From Ascochyta rabiei (Eukaryota > Ascomycota > Dothideomycetes > Pleosporales > Didymellaceae), in NCBI RefSeq assembly GCF_004011695.2, contig NC_082410.1, positions 496,001 to 560,000 on the forward strand: DNA of 64,000 nucleotides, read 5' to 3'. Of the stretch, positions 1-10,976 are shown one piece after another. The notes under the pieces are model-generated. The model did not search any database, was not told the origin of the DNA, and saw only the letters and a list, made by a program, of their open reading frames with translations. Every line of letters starts with the position of its first letter. Within the stretch, counting starts at the first letter, position 1. The position numbers and the translations under genes were made by a program.

Positions 1-1
1 C

Positions 2-682
2 GAGGAGAGCTTGCGAGAGCAGCTCGAAGGGATTGATATTGAGCAGATGAAGAACCTCGCCGTCATCGAGGAAATGGATGTTCTGCCTCGCGCCCAAGGC
101 AGCAACGGCGACAGCCTACGCACTCCCGCCGAAGCACGAGCCAACAGCAAGCGATGGGACGCGGCGTGGAACGGGCGCAAGAACTTCAAGAAGTTCCGCC
201 GGCGCGGCGCAGAGCAGGGCGTGGCTCCGCGCAAAGTGATTGTCAGGCTCGAAGAAGCGCCTAAGCAGAAGGGGTTCGGCGACTCTGGATTCTTCCTCGA
301 GGACACGGAGCCCAGAGGCAGCGCCCTGGCCAAGAGCAGGCGCAGGGTGGTCGAGAGCGAGGACGAGTCTGAGCCCGAAGCGGGCTTCAGGGCGAGGACG
401 AGCCGGACGCACACGCAGCAAGAGGCTCCCGAGGTCATCCCCGAGGTCATCAACGTGGAGGATAGCGGGCCGGACGACGAGGAGATTGTCGAGCTCAGGA
501 CTCAGAAGAGCAGCGCGCGGACGCAGAGGGTGGCTGAAACGCAGGTCTCCGAGGCGGACGCGAGGAGGAAGAGAGCAGGCGGCGCGGTACGTGGAGCGCC
601 AGCGAGCAAGAGGGGGAGGATCCGTAGGAGAGAAGAGGATAGCGACGAGGAGGAGACGGGCTTTCGATTCAAGCGGAGGTAG
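2..682 (+). CDS. nbs1: Nbs1 (Mre11-Rad50-Nbs1 subunit), C-terminal part
   Basis: The frame is open from the window edge, so only the last 226 codons are present and the N-terminal FHA/BRCT half lies upstream. Two Nbs1 hallmarks are visible. The first is a KNFKKFRRR block (nt 179-205), matching the conserved NFKKF Mre11-binding motif. The second is a serine/acid-rich tail ending in FRFKRR just before the stop (nt 662-682), which matches the acidic-patch plus FXF/Y element that recruits the ATM/Tel1 kinase. Between them is low-complexity, charged, Ser/Glu/Arg-rich sequence, as usual for this disordered region. The family role is DNA double-strand-break sensing and Tel1 activation in the nucleus. 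The assignment rests on these motifs and their order, since the diagnostic N-terminal domains are not in view. Confidence 0.75.
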   Translation, partial: EESLREQLEGIDIEQMKNLAVIEEMDVLPRAQGSNGDSLRTPAEARANSKRWDAAWNGRKNFKKFRRRGAEQGVAPRKVIVRLEEAPKQKGFGDSGFFLEDTEPRGSALAKSRRRVVESEDESEPEAGFRARTSRTHTQQEAPEVIPEVINVEDSGPDDEEIVELRTQKSSARTQRVAETQVSEADARRKRAGGAVRGAPASKRGRIRRREEDSDEEETGFRFKRR

Positions 683-825
683 GCGTGGAAGTGTGTTGCA
701 AGCACAGCATGCGCCATGCTCGCTCTCTACCACATGAGCATGCGACTTGGCACCTATACAGACACAAAAGCACCTCTGTTCTCGCGTGATTTCAAACAAC
801 CAAAGCGGTACTCAAGCAGTAATTG

Positions 826-990
826 TAGTAGTAACCTAAGCAGTATTTATGGCAGTAATCTAGGCAGTATTTATGGCGGTACTCTACGCAGTGATCATGG
901 CGGTAATCTAAACAGTATTCATAGCGGTAATCTAGGCAGTATTCATAGCGGTAACCTAGGCAGTATTCATGACGGTAATCTAAGCAGCAC
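826..990. repeat. 24-bp minisatellite
   Basis: About seven imperfect copies of a 24-bp unit built from two related 12-mers (GGCAGTATTCAT / AGCGGTAATCTA and variants) lie 150 bp downstream of the nbs1 stop. The copies differ by a few substitutions. The array stays open in one plus-strand frame only because the unit is a multiple of three, and I see no reason to call it coding. The rest of 683-1238 shows only a pyrimidine-rich CTTCTTCTT stretch (about 1130-1215) near the 3' end of the next, minus-strand gene. Confidence 0.8.
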
Positions 991-1238
991 CCAAAACGCC
1001 GCTTGCCTAAGTGAGCCGAGTTCCCAAGCCGTATGCACTCGAGCCACCATCGGCTGTACACACTGCGTGGATGGTAGCCCTCTCCTCGGATGCACAACTT
1101 TTCGCTGTGCACTACGTTTCCAGTGCTTCTTGTTCTTCCTCGTTGTCTTTTTCAGCTCTTCTTCTTCTTCCTTGTTGTCTCTCTTCCCGCTCTTCTTCTT
1201 CTTCCCCGTCCTCTCGCTTCCTCGAGATGTGCACGGGT

Positions 1239-1681
1239 CTATCGCTTCCTCTCAAAGTAGCTGGAGCTGGCGAACAAGGCCACGCTCTGGTCCATGACCG
1301 TCTCGCCGACCCACAGGTAGTTGTCGAGCCACTTCTGCACGCTGGGGGTGTCGCTGAATTGCTCGGGCTTCACACTGGGGCTAGCGTCAGCACCGCTGTT
1401 AGCTGGGTTCTGGAGGTGCGTGCGTGGGTGCGTGGGTCCGTGCGTGGGTGTGCGGGATGTGCGAATGCGGTGGTGAGAGTGGGCTGGGGGAGGCAGCAAG
1501 AGGTGCAGGTCGCGCGCGGAGAGACGGGGGACCACCTACGTGAGGCCTGTGGAGCGTCGGACGCCGGCCAGGAAGGCGGAGACTGTGTGAGAGGTTGGCC
1601 AAGCGGTTACAGAAGTGTTGGGCGTGTCGACGTACCTAGGACTGCGTCGAAGGCGTAGTGGGCAACCTTGCCGAGGACCAT
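1239..1681 (-). CDS. atg44: Mitofissin (Atg44/Mdi1-type, DUF1748 protein)
   Basis: Three small exons: 1681-1636, 1582-1540 and 1380-1239. Donors are GTACGT and GTAGGT; acceptors are CACAG and GCTAG, the latter preceded by a CTAAC branch site. They join in frame to a 76-residue protein. It starts MVLGKVAHYAFDAVL, continues through an AFLAGVRRSTGLTPS segment, and ends in a conserved QKWLDNYLWVGE / SSYFERKR tail. This is the pattern I know for fungal DUF1748 proteins, which include S. pombe Atg44 and S. cerevisiae Mdi1. These are small intermembrane-space proteins that drive mitochondrial fission, needed for mitophagy. The N-terminal half is an amphipathic or hydrophobic helix, and the length fits the family (about 70-90 residues). 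No exon is longer than 142 nt, so simple ORF calling would miss the gene. Confidence 0.88.
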
Positions 1682-2514
1682 GTTGGCGATTCGTGGAGGT
1701 GGGTGGGTATGGGGCTGAGGAGGTCGAGGGCGGCTTGTTTCGAGGGTGTGTGGTCTGCACAGGTAGGAGCCTCAGTCGTCAGCTGTTCACGGACGGGTTG
1801 TGTTTACGGCGGGCGGTGCGGGAGTAGGAGGGGAGGGCTGTTGTTGCGGTGATGCAGGGCAACCAAGGGTGGAGGTGTGGCTGGTGCCTTGGTTAGTCAG
1901 TGGCAGCATGTGAATCTGCGTTGTCAGTGGGTCGGTCTTCAAACAGCTTTAGCAGCAGAGGCATATCCCAGAAAGCTTGAATTGCGACGGGCTGGGCTGG
2001 AGCCGGCTGGATCTCTCTGGGCGCGCGTGAGGGTTGGTTTGCATGTAGCAGCTCTGCGTGTCAACTGCGCAGCCACCCACGGCCGGCTCTTGGGCAAAGA
2101 GAGAGCGGGCAACAGGCGCGCGGCCTTGGTCCTGTCTGCCTCTTTTCCGAGCTTGAGCGCCGCATCCTCGGGAACGAGCGTCAGGCACGGCGATGCGGAG
2201 CACAGGTTCGGGTCATGTAGGAACGAGGGATTCCAGCGCGTGGTGCTATAAATGGCCGAGCCTCGCTGCTGTGCGTTTGGCCTTTCTCATAGCCTTGACC
2301 CCATGAAACCGCCCAGGACGCGAGCTCGGTGGGTGGAGCTCGTCGCCAGAGCATGACACGCCCACCCTCGTCGACATCCGGCCGCGCACGACGGCAAACA
2401 CACGCCCAGCCAGGCAAGCGGAGACGACAAATTTTCAGTGGTTGTGAAAAACACGGGGCTTATCTGGGCGGCATGCTTGGGTGCGACGTGGGTGGACTGC
2501 AGAAGCACCTGTCT

Positions 2515-2595
2515 TGTAACCAGTAACCAGTAACCAGTAAACAGTATCCAGTAACCAGTAACCAGTAACCAGTATCCAGTATCCAGTATCCAGCC
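2515..2595. repeat. 7-bp minisatellite (CAGTAAC / CAGTATC)
   Basis: Around eleven tandem copies of a heptamer alternate between CAGTAAC and CAGTATC forms, with one AAACAG variant. It lies in non-coding sequence about 500 bp upstream of the pyruvate kinase start. The mix of two heptamer types in blocks suggests slippage or unequal exchange after the variants arose. Confidence 0.85.
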
Positions 2596-2910
2596 TTGGC
2601 CAGCAGACGCTGTTCAATCCCACCGCATCGCAGGCTCCGTCTCCACTTGCTTCTGTCCCTGTTCCTGTTCCTGTTCGAGTTCCCAGTCCTGTTCCTGTCC
2701 TATCCCTGTCCCTGTTTCTGTTCCTGTCCGCAGCTTATCCCGCCCACGCTCAGCGTTTCGTACTGGACTGCAGCAGAGGAAGCCCCACGCGCCGCTTAGC
2801 GCAAAACGCTGCCCCTCCAAGCTCAACACGCCCGCCCGCGCCAACCACTTTTCCTGCGAGAACAAAACCCGCCCAGGCGCATTCCCTCTAGAAACACGCC
2901 CGCCTGATTC

Positions 2911-2958
2911 TTTCCTCTCTCTCTCTCTCTCTCTCTCTCCCTCCCTCTCTCCCTCTTC
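2911..2958 (+). promoter_or_regulatory. CT-rich tract upstream of pyruvate kinase
   Basis: A (CT)n run with interruptions lies about 130 bp before the ATG of the glycolytic gene and is followed by CTTCAGCCCACCCAAG. Pyrimidine blocks at this position are typical of strong filamentous-fungal promoters and mark the region just upstream of transcription starts. The role is inferred from position; no transcription data are available. Confidence 0.45.
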
Positions 2959-3090
2959 AGCCCACCCAAGAGCCATTGCAGTTACTCAGACGGCAGCAGC
3001 GTCCGGCCCTGCATTCCGCTCCACTCCCTCTTGAACAGCTTCTCCCTGTGTTGATCTATACACACCCACACCCACACCCACACCGCAGCA

Positions 3091-4880
3091 ATGGCGAACG
3101 CGTACGTCCACCACGGCAACGGCAGCAGAGGTGCTTGGCTGCGGCGTAATTCAAGGTAGTCTCTGCGCGAAAAGAGGCCCATGAAGCGCCCGTCGATGCA
3201 CCCCCAGCCCGCCAACACGCTTATCTGTGCACACACGCCTGCTGACACACTGCCTGCAGACTGGACCACCTCAACGCTGGCAGGACCAGGATCGAATGGC
3301 TCAGCCAGCTCAACACCGAGTACCACCCGGCCAAGGAGTACCGCCGCACCTCGATCATCGGCACCATCGGCCCCAAGACCAACTCGGCCGAGAAGATGAA
3401 CGCTCTGCGCAAGGCTGGCTTGAACGTCGTCCGCATGAACTTCTCCCACGGCTCCTACGAGTACCACCAGTCGGTCATCGACAACGCCCGCGAGGCCGAG
3501 AGGACCCAGGCCGGCCGCCCGCTCGCCATTGCCCTCGACACAAAGGGCCCTGAGATCCGCACCGGCAACACGGTCGGCGACGCCGATATCCCCATCAAGG
3601 CCGGCACCGTCCTGAACATCACCACCGATGAGCAGTACGCCACAGCCTCGGACGACAAGAACATGTACGTCGACTACAAGAACATCACAAAGGTCATCGA
3701 GGCCGGCCGCACAATCTACGTCGACGACGGCGTGCTGTCCTTCGAGGTCCTCGAGGTTGTCGACGAGCAGACCATCAAGGTCAAGTGCGTCAACAACGGC
3801 AAGATTTCGTCCAAGAAGGGCGTCAACCTGCCCAAGACCGACATCGACCTGCCTCCTCTGTCTGAAAAGGACAAGGCCGATCTCAAGTTTGGTGTCAAGA
3901 ACAAGGTCGACATGGTCTTTGCTTCTTTCATCCGCCGCGGCAGCGACATCACCGCCATCCGCGAGGTCCTCGGCGAAGAGGGCAAGGACATCCAGATCAT
4001 TGCCAAGGTCGAGAACCAGCAGGGAGTGAACAACTTCGACGAGATCCTCAGGGAGACAGACGGTGTCATGGTCGCCCGTGGTGATCTTGGCATCGAGATC
4101 CCTCCCAGCCAGGTCTTCATTGCCCAGAAGATGATGATCACAAAGTGCAACATCGCCGGGAAGCCCGTCATCACCGCCACGCAGATGCTCGAGTCCATGA
4201 CATACAACCCTCGCCCTACCCGTGCCGAGGTCAGCGATGTCGGCAACGCCGTTCTCGACGGCTCCGACTGCGTCATGTTGTCTGGAGAGACGGCCAAGGG
4301 CGACTACCCCATCGAGGCTGTCACCATGATGCACGAGACCTGCTTGCTCGCCGAGGTCGCCATTCCCTACGTCAACGCCTTTGACGAGCTGAGGAAGCTG
4401 GCGCCTATCCCCTGCCCCACCACCGAGACTTGCGCCATGGCCGCCGTCAGCGCGTCTCTCGAGCAGAACGCTGGTGCCATTCTTGTTCTGACAACGAGCG
4501 GTACCACTGCTCGTCTTGTCTCCAAGTACCGCCCCGTCTGCCCCATCATCATGGTTTCTCGTAACGACACTGCCTGCAGGGTGAGTCTACCAGTCACTTG
4601 GATATGAAGTTTGCGCTAACAATCGCAGTACTCTCATCTGTACCGCGGTGTATACCCCTTCTACTTCCCCGAGGAGAAGCCCGACTTCAAGTCGAGCCCT
4701 TGGCAGGAGGATGTCGACCGCCGTCTTAAGTGGGGTATCATGAACGCCATCAAGCTCGGTGTTCTGAGCAAGGGTGACCCCGTTGTCTGTGTACAAGGTT
4801 GGAGGGGCGGCATGGGCCATACCAACACGCTCCGCATCGTCCCAGCGACGGAGGATCTTGGTTTGGACCAGGAGGCTTAG
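3091..4880 (+). CDS. pki1: Pyruvate kinase
   Basis: Exons 3091-3101, 3260-4580 and 4629-4880 give 527 residues, the usual fungal length. The first exon is only 11 nt (MANA) and its GTACGT donor joins in frame to the family start [18 protein letters not shown]. Visible family features are the [12 protein letters not shown]-terminal barrel strand, VRMNFSHG, the [10 protein letters not shown] substrate/metal region, KVENQQG, the [12 protein letters not shown] metal-binding loop and [14 protein letters not shown]-terminal [17 protein letters not shown] segment matches the allosteric domain. It catalyses the last step of glycolysis in the cytosol: phosphoenolpyruvate plus ADP to pyruvate plus ATP. 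The intron before the last exon has a GTGAGT donor and a GCTAAC branch site. Codon use is strongly C-ending, consistent with high expression. Confidence 0.97.
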
Positions 4881-5219
4881 AGGAGAGGACACTGTCGGCT
4901 ATAACGTAAAGAGTCGTGTCAATAATGAGATGAGAGATGACGCTGCAATGAACAAAGATACCTCACATGACTCGTCGGAGCCATTGCGGTTTGGCGTACT
5001 TGGTGATGCTCGGTGCACACACTAGTGGATGGAAGCAAACCTCGAATGCAACCTCACGACGTGCTCGGACTCTGTAACGCCATCTTACCTCGAGTCTTGT
5101 GATAGACTTCCTGTATGCGTGACCGGAAGCAGACTGAGCCTCAGACAAAGGACGCCTAAAGATCCCTGGATGACTAAAAGGCCTTAGCGTGGTGCTTCCA
5201 ATCACTCCTAGACACGGCC
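4881..5219. other. Intergenic region, pyruvate kinase to cet1
   Basis: 339 bp between a stop and the next tandem start. It holds the pyruvate kinase 3' end and the promoter of the RNA triphosphatase gene. I see no repeats or further ORFs. Confidence 0.6.
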
Positions 5220-6545
5220 ATGGATCGTGACACTCTACCACCACCAACCATGGATCTATCCGCGATAGTGAACCAAGATGAGGGGCTGGTGCTACCGCGC
5301 CGGTCCAGCTCGATTGCGCACGCCATGTCGCAGCCGAGTCCCGTCTCCGCATCCTCGAAGCTGCCGACGACGAACGCGAGAGCGACACCACTGAAGCGCA
5401 AGCGATACGAACCCAAGCCGATATGGGCGTATAGAGAGGGCGAGGAGCTGCCCGAGGAACTCCAGCGACTACAAGACCAACAGCGCCAACAAGCGCGACC
5501 CCCTCCGCCGCCTGTACAGCCCCAGGCGCATCACCAGGCTCCGGCCATGGGGCAACGCAACGGACCACCACAACCACCACCACCACCACCTGCACCCTCG
5601 GCTGCCGCGCCGGCGCCGGCCACCGCCAACGAGCTTGCAGGCTTCGAGCGACCTGTGTCCAACGATGCGCACGTCTACGATGACGTCTCGCGCAAGGTGT
5701 GCGATTTCATTTGGACGACCGCCGTGAATAACGAGCTCGTGCGCAAGGCTATCGCGGAGTCACCAGCCACGCAGCTCGAAGTGGAAGCGCGTTGGGGCCA
5801 AATCATCGACAAGCACAGCAGCAACCGTCTGCGTGGCTTCCACGACACGGAATGCGTGCTGCGGAGGAACGACAACCTGGACGTCAAGTTTGAGAGCACA
5901 ATGACCATGGAGCAGCACAAGCGCATGAACATGTACCTCAACGGCCAGGTCCAGCGCTCGGCACCGGCCTCGGGTTCCAACCGGGCTCCGATCAAATACA
6001 GCCACACCAAAGAGATCGATCAGTTCTACGAGGTCTCCCAGAAAGCGTTCGACAACCTCCCTCCCACGGTGCGAGTGCTGATTGCACAAGCGCAGAAGAA
6101 GGAGCGGATCCGTGTCTCTAGAGATGCAAGGACGGGCAGTGTTCTACGCAAGATCATCAAGCTCCGCATAGCCAATCTGGAAATCAGCTCCCCGCAGACG
6201 GAATGGGACTATCGTATCGGTATCAATCTGGAAATCGACTACCCTGGACCCATTGAAGACCTGGAACCCAGCGTCGACCCTGGAAAGACGCTGCAGAGCA
6301 TGCAGCGCCAGAAGGATCGAATGTCGTACTCCTGGCTTGGTGCATACCAGGTCGATCTGACGCAGGTTGTACAGGGGCCGAGCAAGAACCACGAGCTCGA
6401 GCTGGAACTCGACTCGCAGGTGTTGCTGGACAATGCGGACAAGGTACGGAGGAAGGAGGTGAACAGCTTTGAACCCTTGATCAATGGCATGCTCAACAAC
6501 CTGCGCGTTCTCTCGCGCGAGATAACGCCTCAAGGTCCGGCTTAA
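5220..6545 (+). CDS. cet1: mRNA-capping enzyme subunit beta (RNA 5'-triphosphatase, Cet1 family)
   Basis: Single-exon gene of 441 residues. The N-terminal ~140 residues are disordered, with Pro/Gln-rich blocks including a polyproline run near residue 120. The catalytic tunnel domain follows. It contains VEARWG (motif A, with metal-binding glutamate), HTKEIDQFYE, RVSRDARTG, the WDYRIGINLEIDYP strand (motif B-like) and the alternating-glutamate strand HELELELD (motif C). These glutamates bind the divalent metal. The enzyme removes the gamma phosphate of nascent transcripts in the nucleus, the first step of capping; the guanylyltransferase is a separate protein in fungi. It is unrelated to the cysteine-phosphatase-type enzyme of animals. 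The ATG at 5220 is the first in frame; a second at 5250 would also keep all domains. Confidence 0.93.
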   Translation: MDRDTLPPPTMDLSAIVNQDEGLVLPRRSSSIAHAMSQPSPVSASSKLPTTNARATPLKRKRYEPKPIWAYREGEELPEELQRLQDQQRQQARPPPPPVQPQAHHQAPAMGQRNGPPQPPPPPPAPSAAAPAPATANELAGFERPVSNDAHVYDDVSRKVCDFIWTTAVNNELVRKAIAESPATQLEVEARWGQIIDKHSSNRLRGFHDTECVLRRNDNLDVKFESTMTMEQHKRMNMYLNGQVQRSAPASGSNRAPIKYSHTKEIDQFYEVSQKAFDNLPPTVRVLIAQAQKKERIRVSRDARTGSVLRKIIKLRIANLEISSPQTEWDYRIGINLEIDYPGPIEDLEPSVDPGKTLQSMQRQKDRMSYSWLGAYQVDLTQVVQGPSKNHELELELDSQVLLDNADKVRRKEVNSFEPLINGMLNNLRVLSREITPQGPA

Positions 6546-7299
6546 GTCGCGAAGACTGGATGGCGATGCATTATTGTAATGGGTATTGATACGGCGTTTT
6601 GTGTACAGGTGGGACGCAGCATATGGAGCGGCGTTGAACGCGTCAAAATAAGATACCCCTTTTCACTGCAGCAATCGGTTGCGGTTCTCACATCCATTGC
6701 TCTGGCGCATCCACGTGCTTGGTGAGGTGACGTGAAACGTACGCTGAGCTCAGAAGGCAACCACAACCACCTAAGCGCGTGCCAAGACCGGCATGTACTG
6801 CGCAAGCAGAGCTGGAGGGCAATGGTTACTGCTGCTGTTGAGTGCAGGTTCGTGGAACACAGGACTGTCAACAATTCCGTGTAACGTAGTAGGCTGGAGA
6901 GCTGTGGCTTATCGCGTGCGCTGTTGTGCATGTGAGAAGGATTAGGTCATCGCGCGCTTCGTTTGCCTCCAACGAGCTGTTTCGGCTGGCGTCACGTCCA
7001 TCGTCGAATACAACACCACCACGGCTCGCGCCAACCCCATCACCCACGCCACTTCCCTTTCCTGTCCTTCCTTGACCGCGCAGCACACACGATCCAGTCT
7101 GCGCTGCATCGTCCCAACACCGCCTTTGACCGCCGCAGCTCTCGCACGCGCCGCCACACAGCTCCATTGCCTTCTACTTCCTTCCGCAATCAACGCAGCT
7201 GTCACCAACACCAACACCAACACCAACACCAACACCGCGGGCACCACCTTAGCTACAGCCCCACAGCCCTACAACCGCCATCTGCCAGCTTCCGTCACC
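6546..7299. other. Intergenic region, cet1 to rpn2
   Basis: 754 bp. The last ~300 bp before the rpn2 ATG are C-rich and include a CCAACA hexamer run (about 7204-7240), probably 5' leader. No tRNA or further gene is recognisable. Confidence 0.55.
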
Positions 7300-10200
7300 A
7301 TGGTTGGCCTCACTTCCGCTGCCGGTGTCGTTGGGTTCCTCTCCGAGCCAGATCCAGCGCTGCGGTCCTTCGCCCTGCATCAGTTAAACGACCAGATCGA
7401 TCTGCTGTGGCCGGAAGTTGCGGGCTCAGTCAGTCAGATGTAAGAGCCCTACGTCCGCTTTCAACCCCCCTGCCCGCCACGTCGTCCATTCACATCAGCT
7501 ACTAACGAGCGTGCGTCATAGTGAGGCCCTCTACGAAGATGAGTCGTTCCCCGAGCGAGAGCTCGCCGCGCTTGTCGCAGCCAAGGTCTACTACCAGCTG
7601 CAAGAATACAACGAGAGCATGGTCTTTGCGCTGGGTGCTGGCAAGCTCCTAGACATCCACAAGGCTGGTGAATTCGAGGAGACAATACTAGGTAAGCAGG
7701 ACGCAAACTCCCCCGGGTGTACTCTGCTTGAAACGCTGCATCTTGCACTTTCCATAGCGGACACCCTCCGCCTCAGAAGCCCTGATGGCTAACCTGCTTG
7801 TTTCAGCGAAATGCGTCGACACGTACATCGCCATGTCCGCCATGCACAACCCCCCGACCCCAGTCAGCAAGGCAAGCCAGGCGACTCCGCAGCTGAGCAT
7901 ATCGTTTACCGGAGGCTCGACAGGTGCTGCTAGCACCTCGGCTAGCCTGACCTCGCCCATCACACCCTTCTCGCAATCCGCGCTGCCCTCCAAGTCGCTG
8001 CTTTCTCGCGAGGACTCCAACACATTCGACCCCACAATTCCAGGTGGCGGCAATGCTGGTGTGGTCGGAGCACACCCCACGCCCATGATGCTGCAGAGGA
8101 ACGTTCAGAAGAACCTGCAAGCTACGATACGGCGGATATTCGAGAGCTGCTACGAGAGCGGCGACTACAAGCAGGTCGTGGGCATCGCGATCGAGGCGCG
8201 GAATCTCGATGTCTTGCGTGCGTCCATCGTACGAGCAAGCCAGGACGAGAAGAAGAAGGCGGGCAAGAAGCCTGCTACGGGCGCTTCCACGAAGAGCGAG
8301 GAGTTGATGGACTACGTCCTCGATATCTGCATGAACGTCGTGCAGGAGAGGGGTCTGAGGAATGAAGTAAGTCGTTGCAGAGGAAGACAATTATAGCAAC
8401 CAGCTAATCCAAGACAGATCCTCCGTCTCATCCTCGATCTGCTCAACGACAACGAGATCCCCAATCCCGACTACTTCTCGATCGCCAAATGCGTTACTTA
8501 CCTCGACCAGCACTCGCTCGCGTCCAAGCTTGTCCGCCAGTTGGTGGAGCAGGGCGACGACAAGTCGCTCGCGACTGCTTACCAGATCTCTTTCGATCTA
8601 TACGAGAACGGTACCCAGGAGTTCCTCGCGAAGGTTATGGCGGATTTGCCCGAGTCTGAAGGCGACGACGACGAGTCGAAGCCTTCTGCCAATGGTGACG
8701 CATCTGAGGCAAAGGAGTCGGACTCTCTGCTCGCCGACGCGGATACAAGCAACGTCTCGGATCTGCCACCTCGCACGAATAAGTCGAGCAGCGACGATCA
8801 CAACAAAGCCTTCAGCTCCGTACGCCACATCCTGCGGGGAACGAAGAGCATCGAACTGAACCTCGAATTCCTCTACAGGAACAACCGTACAGACAAGTCC
8901 GTCCTGAACAAGATTCGCGACAGCCTCGAGGCACGAAGCTCGATATTCCACAGCAGCGTCACGTTCGCCAACGCCTTCATGAACGCCGGTACCACAAACG
9001 ACACATTCTTCCGCGAGAACCTGGACTGGTTGGGCAAGGCGGTCAACTGGTCCAAGTTCTCGGCCACTGCTGCTCTCGGTGTCATCCACCGTGGCAACAT
9101 CACCCAGGGCCAAAAGTTGCTCGACCCCTACCTGCCAAAGGACAGCGTCTCGACTGGCTCTCACTACGAGCAGGGTGGATCCCTGTATGCTCTCGGTCTG
9201 ATCTACGCCAACCACGGCAGCAACGTCCTCGACTACCTGGTCAAGCAGTTCCAGAACGCATCTGAGGAGGTCATTCAGCATGGCGGTGCGCTCGGTGTCG
9301 GTGTTGCTGGTATGGCTACCGGATCGGAGGAGATCTTCGATGCCTTCAAGAGCGTCTTGTACACCGACTCTGCCATCAACGGTGAAGCTGTCGGTCTCTC
9401 CATGGGTCTTGTCATGCTTGGCACCGGCAGCATCAAGGCTCTCGAGGACATGATCCAGTACGCACACGACACACAGCACGAGAAGATTGTCCGTGGTCTC
9501 GCCATGGGGATGGCACTCATCATGTATGCCCGACAGGAGGCTGCGGACGAGCTCATCAACGGCCTTCTTGAAGACCCAGACCCAACCCTGCGCTACGGTG
9601 GTATCATGACCATTGCTTTGGCGTACTGTGGCACAGGCAGCAACAAGGCCGTCCGCAGGTTGTTGCACGTCGCTGTCAGCGATGTCAGCGATGATGTCCG
9701 CCGAGTAGCAGTCATGAGCTTGGGATTTGTGCTGTTCAGGAAGCCTGGCAGCGTCCCTCGCATGGTTGAGCTCCTCTCCGAGTCGTACAACCCGCACGTG
9801 CGTTATGGAGCTACCATGGCTCTCGGTATCGCATGCGCTGGTACCGGACTTCCCGAAGCCGTCGACCTGTTGGAGCCCATGATGAAGGACTCTACCGATT
9901 TTGTCCGACAGGGTGCTCTGATCGCTCTTGCTATGATCATGGTACAGCAGAACGAGGCCACGAACCCCAAGGTTGCATCCATCAGGAAGCAGCTTACCAA
10001 GATCATCGGTGACCGTCATGAGGACGCCATGGCTAAGATGGGATGTGCGCTCGCCCTCGGTATCATCGATGCTGGAGGTCGTAACTGCACAATCGGTCTG
10101 CAGACACCAACTGGCAACCTGAACATGGCCGCCATTGTCGGCATGGCCGTCTTCACGCAGTACTGGTACTGGTTCCCCTTGACACATTTCCTGTCGCTCA

Positions 10201-10976
10201 GCTTCACACCCACGGCCATTATCGGTGTCGACCAGGACCTCCAGATCCCCTCGTTCAAGTTCCACAGCAACACCCGACCCAGCATGTTCGACTACCCACC
10301 AGAGACGGAGGTCAAGGCCGAGGAGGCACCTGAGAAGATCAAGACTGCGGTTCTGTCGACAACAGCTCAGGACAAGCGCCGACGGATGGTGAAGGAGCGC
10401 CAGCGCCGACGTGAGAGCATGGATGTTGACCAGACACCCACCACACCCAAGCCTGCGGACGACGACAAGATGGATGTCGATGATGAGAAGAAGGACGACG
10501 AGAAGAAGGAGGATGAGAAGGCCGAAGGCGCCTCAACGGAATCGCCTAAGAAGAAGGCGGAGAAGGAGAAGGTTGGCTACGAGCTGGAGAACATGTCGCG
10601 TGTTCTGCCAGCCCAGGTGAAGCACATTACATTCCCTGGGGATCGCTTCATCCCAGTCAAGAAGGTTGGTAGTCGTCACGTCCTGCGTAAATGGTCACTG
10701 CTAACTCATACACAGCCAACCCTTGGTGTGATTCTTCTCACAGACACCAAGCCTTCGGAGCCCAAGACGCTGCTCGAGCTCAAGGTCAAGAAGGCGGCGC
10801 CAGCACCAGCGCCGGGAGCATCGGGGTCGTCTGGTGAACAGGCAGCCGAGGGTGCTGCGGAGGCAGAGTCGTCTGGCCCCACAACGGACAACCTGGTAGA
10901 CGAGGGCGATGAAGAGGCGTCGCTGCCTGGGGATTTTGAGTACGAGTCGGACACGAACCCTAACGACAGCGAGTAG
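7300..10976 (+). CDS. rpn2: 26S proteasome regulatory subunit Rpn2 (PSMD1)
   Basis: Exons 7300-7439, 7522-7691, 7807-8366, 8418-10664 and 10716-10976 give 1125 residues. All junctions keep frame with GTAAGN donors, except the last (GTTGGT). The N-terminal part begins MVGLTSAAGVVGFLSEPD. The middle holds the PC (proteasome/cyclosome) repeats, seen as recurring ALG(L/V)xxxG.G and LxxALAYxGTGS helices (for example RGLAMGMALIMYARQE, RYGATMALGIACAGTG). After the repeats comes a highly acidic/basic linker rich in K, D and E, then a C-terminal strand segment GVILLTDTKPSEP. Rpn2 is the large scaffold of the 19S base and binds Rpn13, Rpn1 and ubiquitin-like shuttles. The final 51-nt intron is a multiple of three without a stop, so a retained form would also translate. 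The second exon start GAGGCCCTCTACG restores the conserved EALYEDESF segment. Confidence 0.95.

Larger units (their letters stand above)
1682..3090. other. Intergenic region between mitofissin and pyruvate kinase
   Basis: About 1.4 kb with no supported gene. It must hold the promoters of both divergent neighbours. It contains a 7-bp minisatellite (2515-2595), a CCTGTT-type hexamer stretch (about 2650-2745) and a CT-dinucleotide tract (2911-2958) just upstream of pyruvate kinase. CT-rich tracts are common next to transcription starts of highly expressed fungal glycolytic genes. A short CCCACA repeat (3059-3084) lies directly before the start codon, in the probable 5' leader. Confidence 0.6.

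Noticed and set aside
2982..4334. Minus-strand ORF of 450 codons
   Set aside because: Exact antisense shadow of the pyruvate kinase coding exon; C-ending codons leave the opposite frame open.
8598..10265. Minus-strand ORF of 555 codons
   Set aside because: Antisense shadow of Rpn2.
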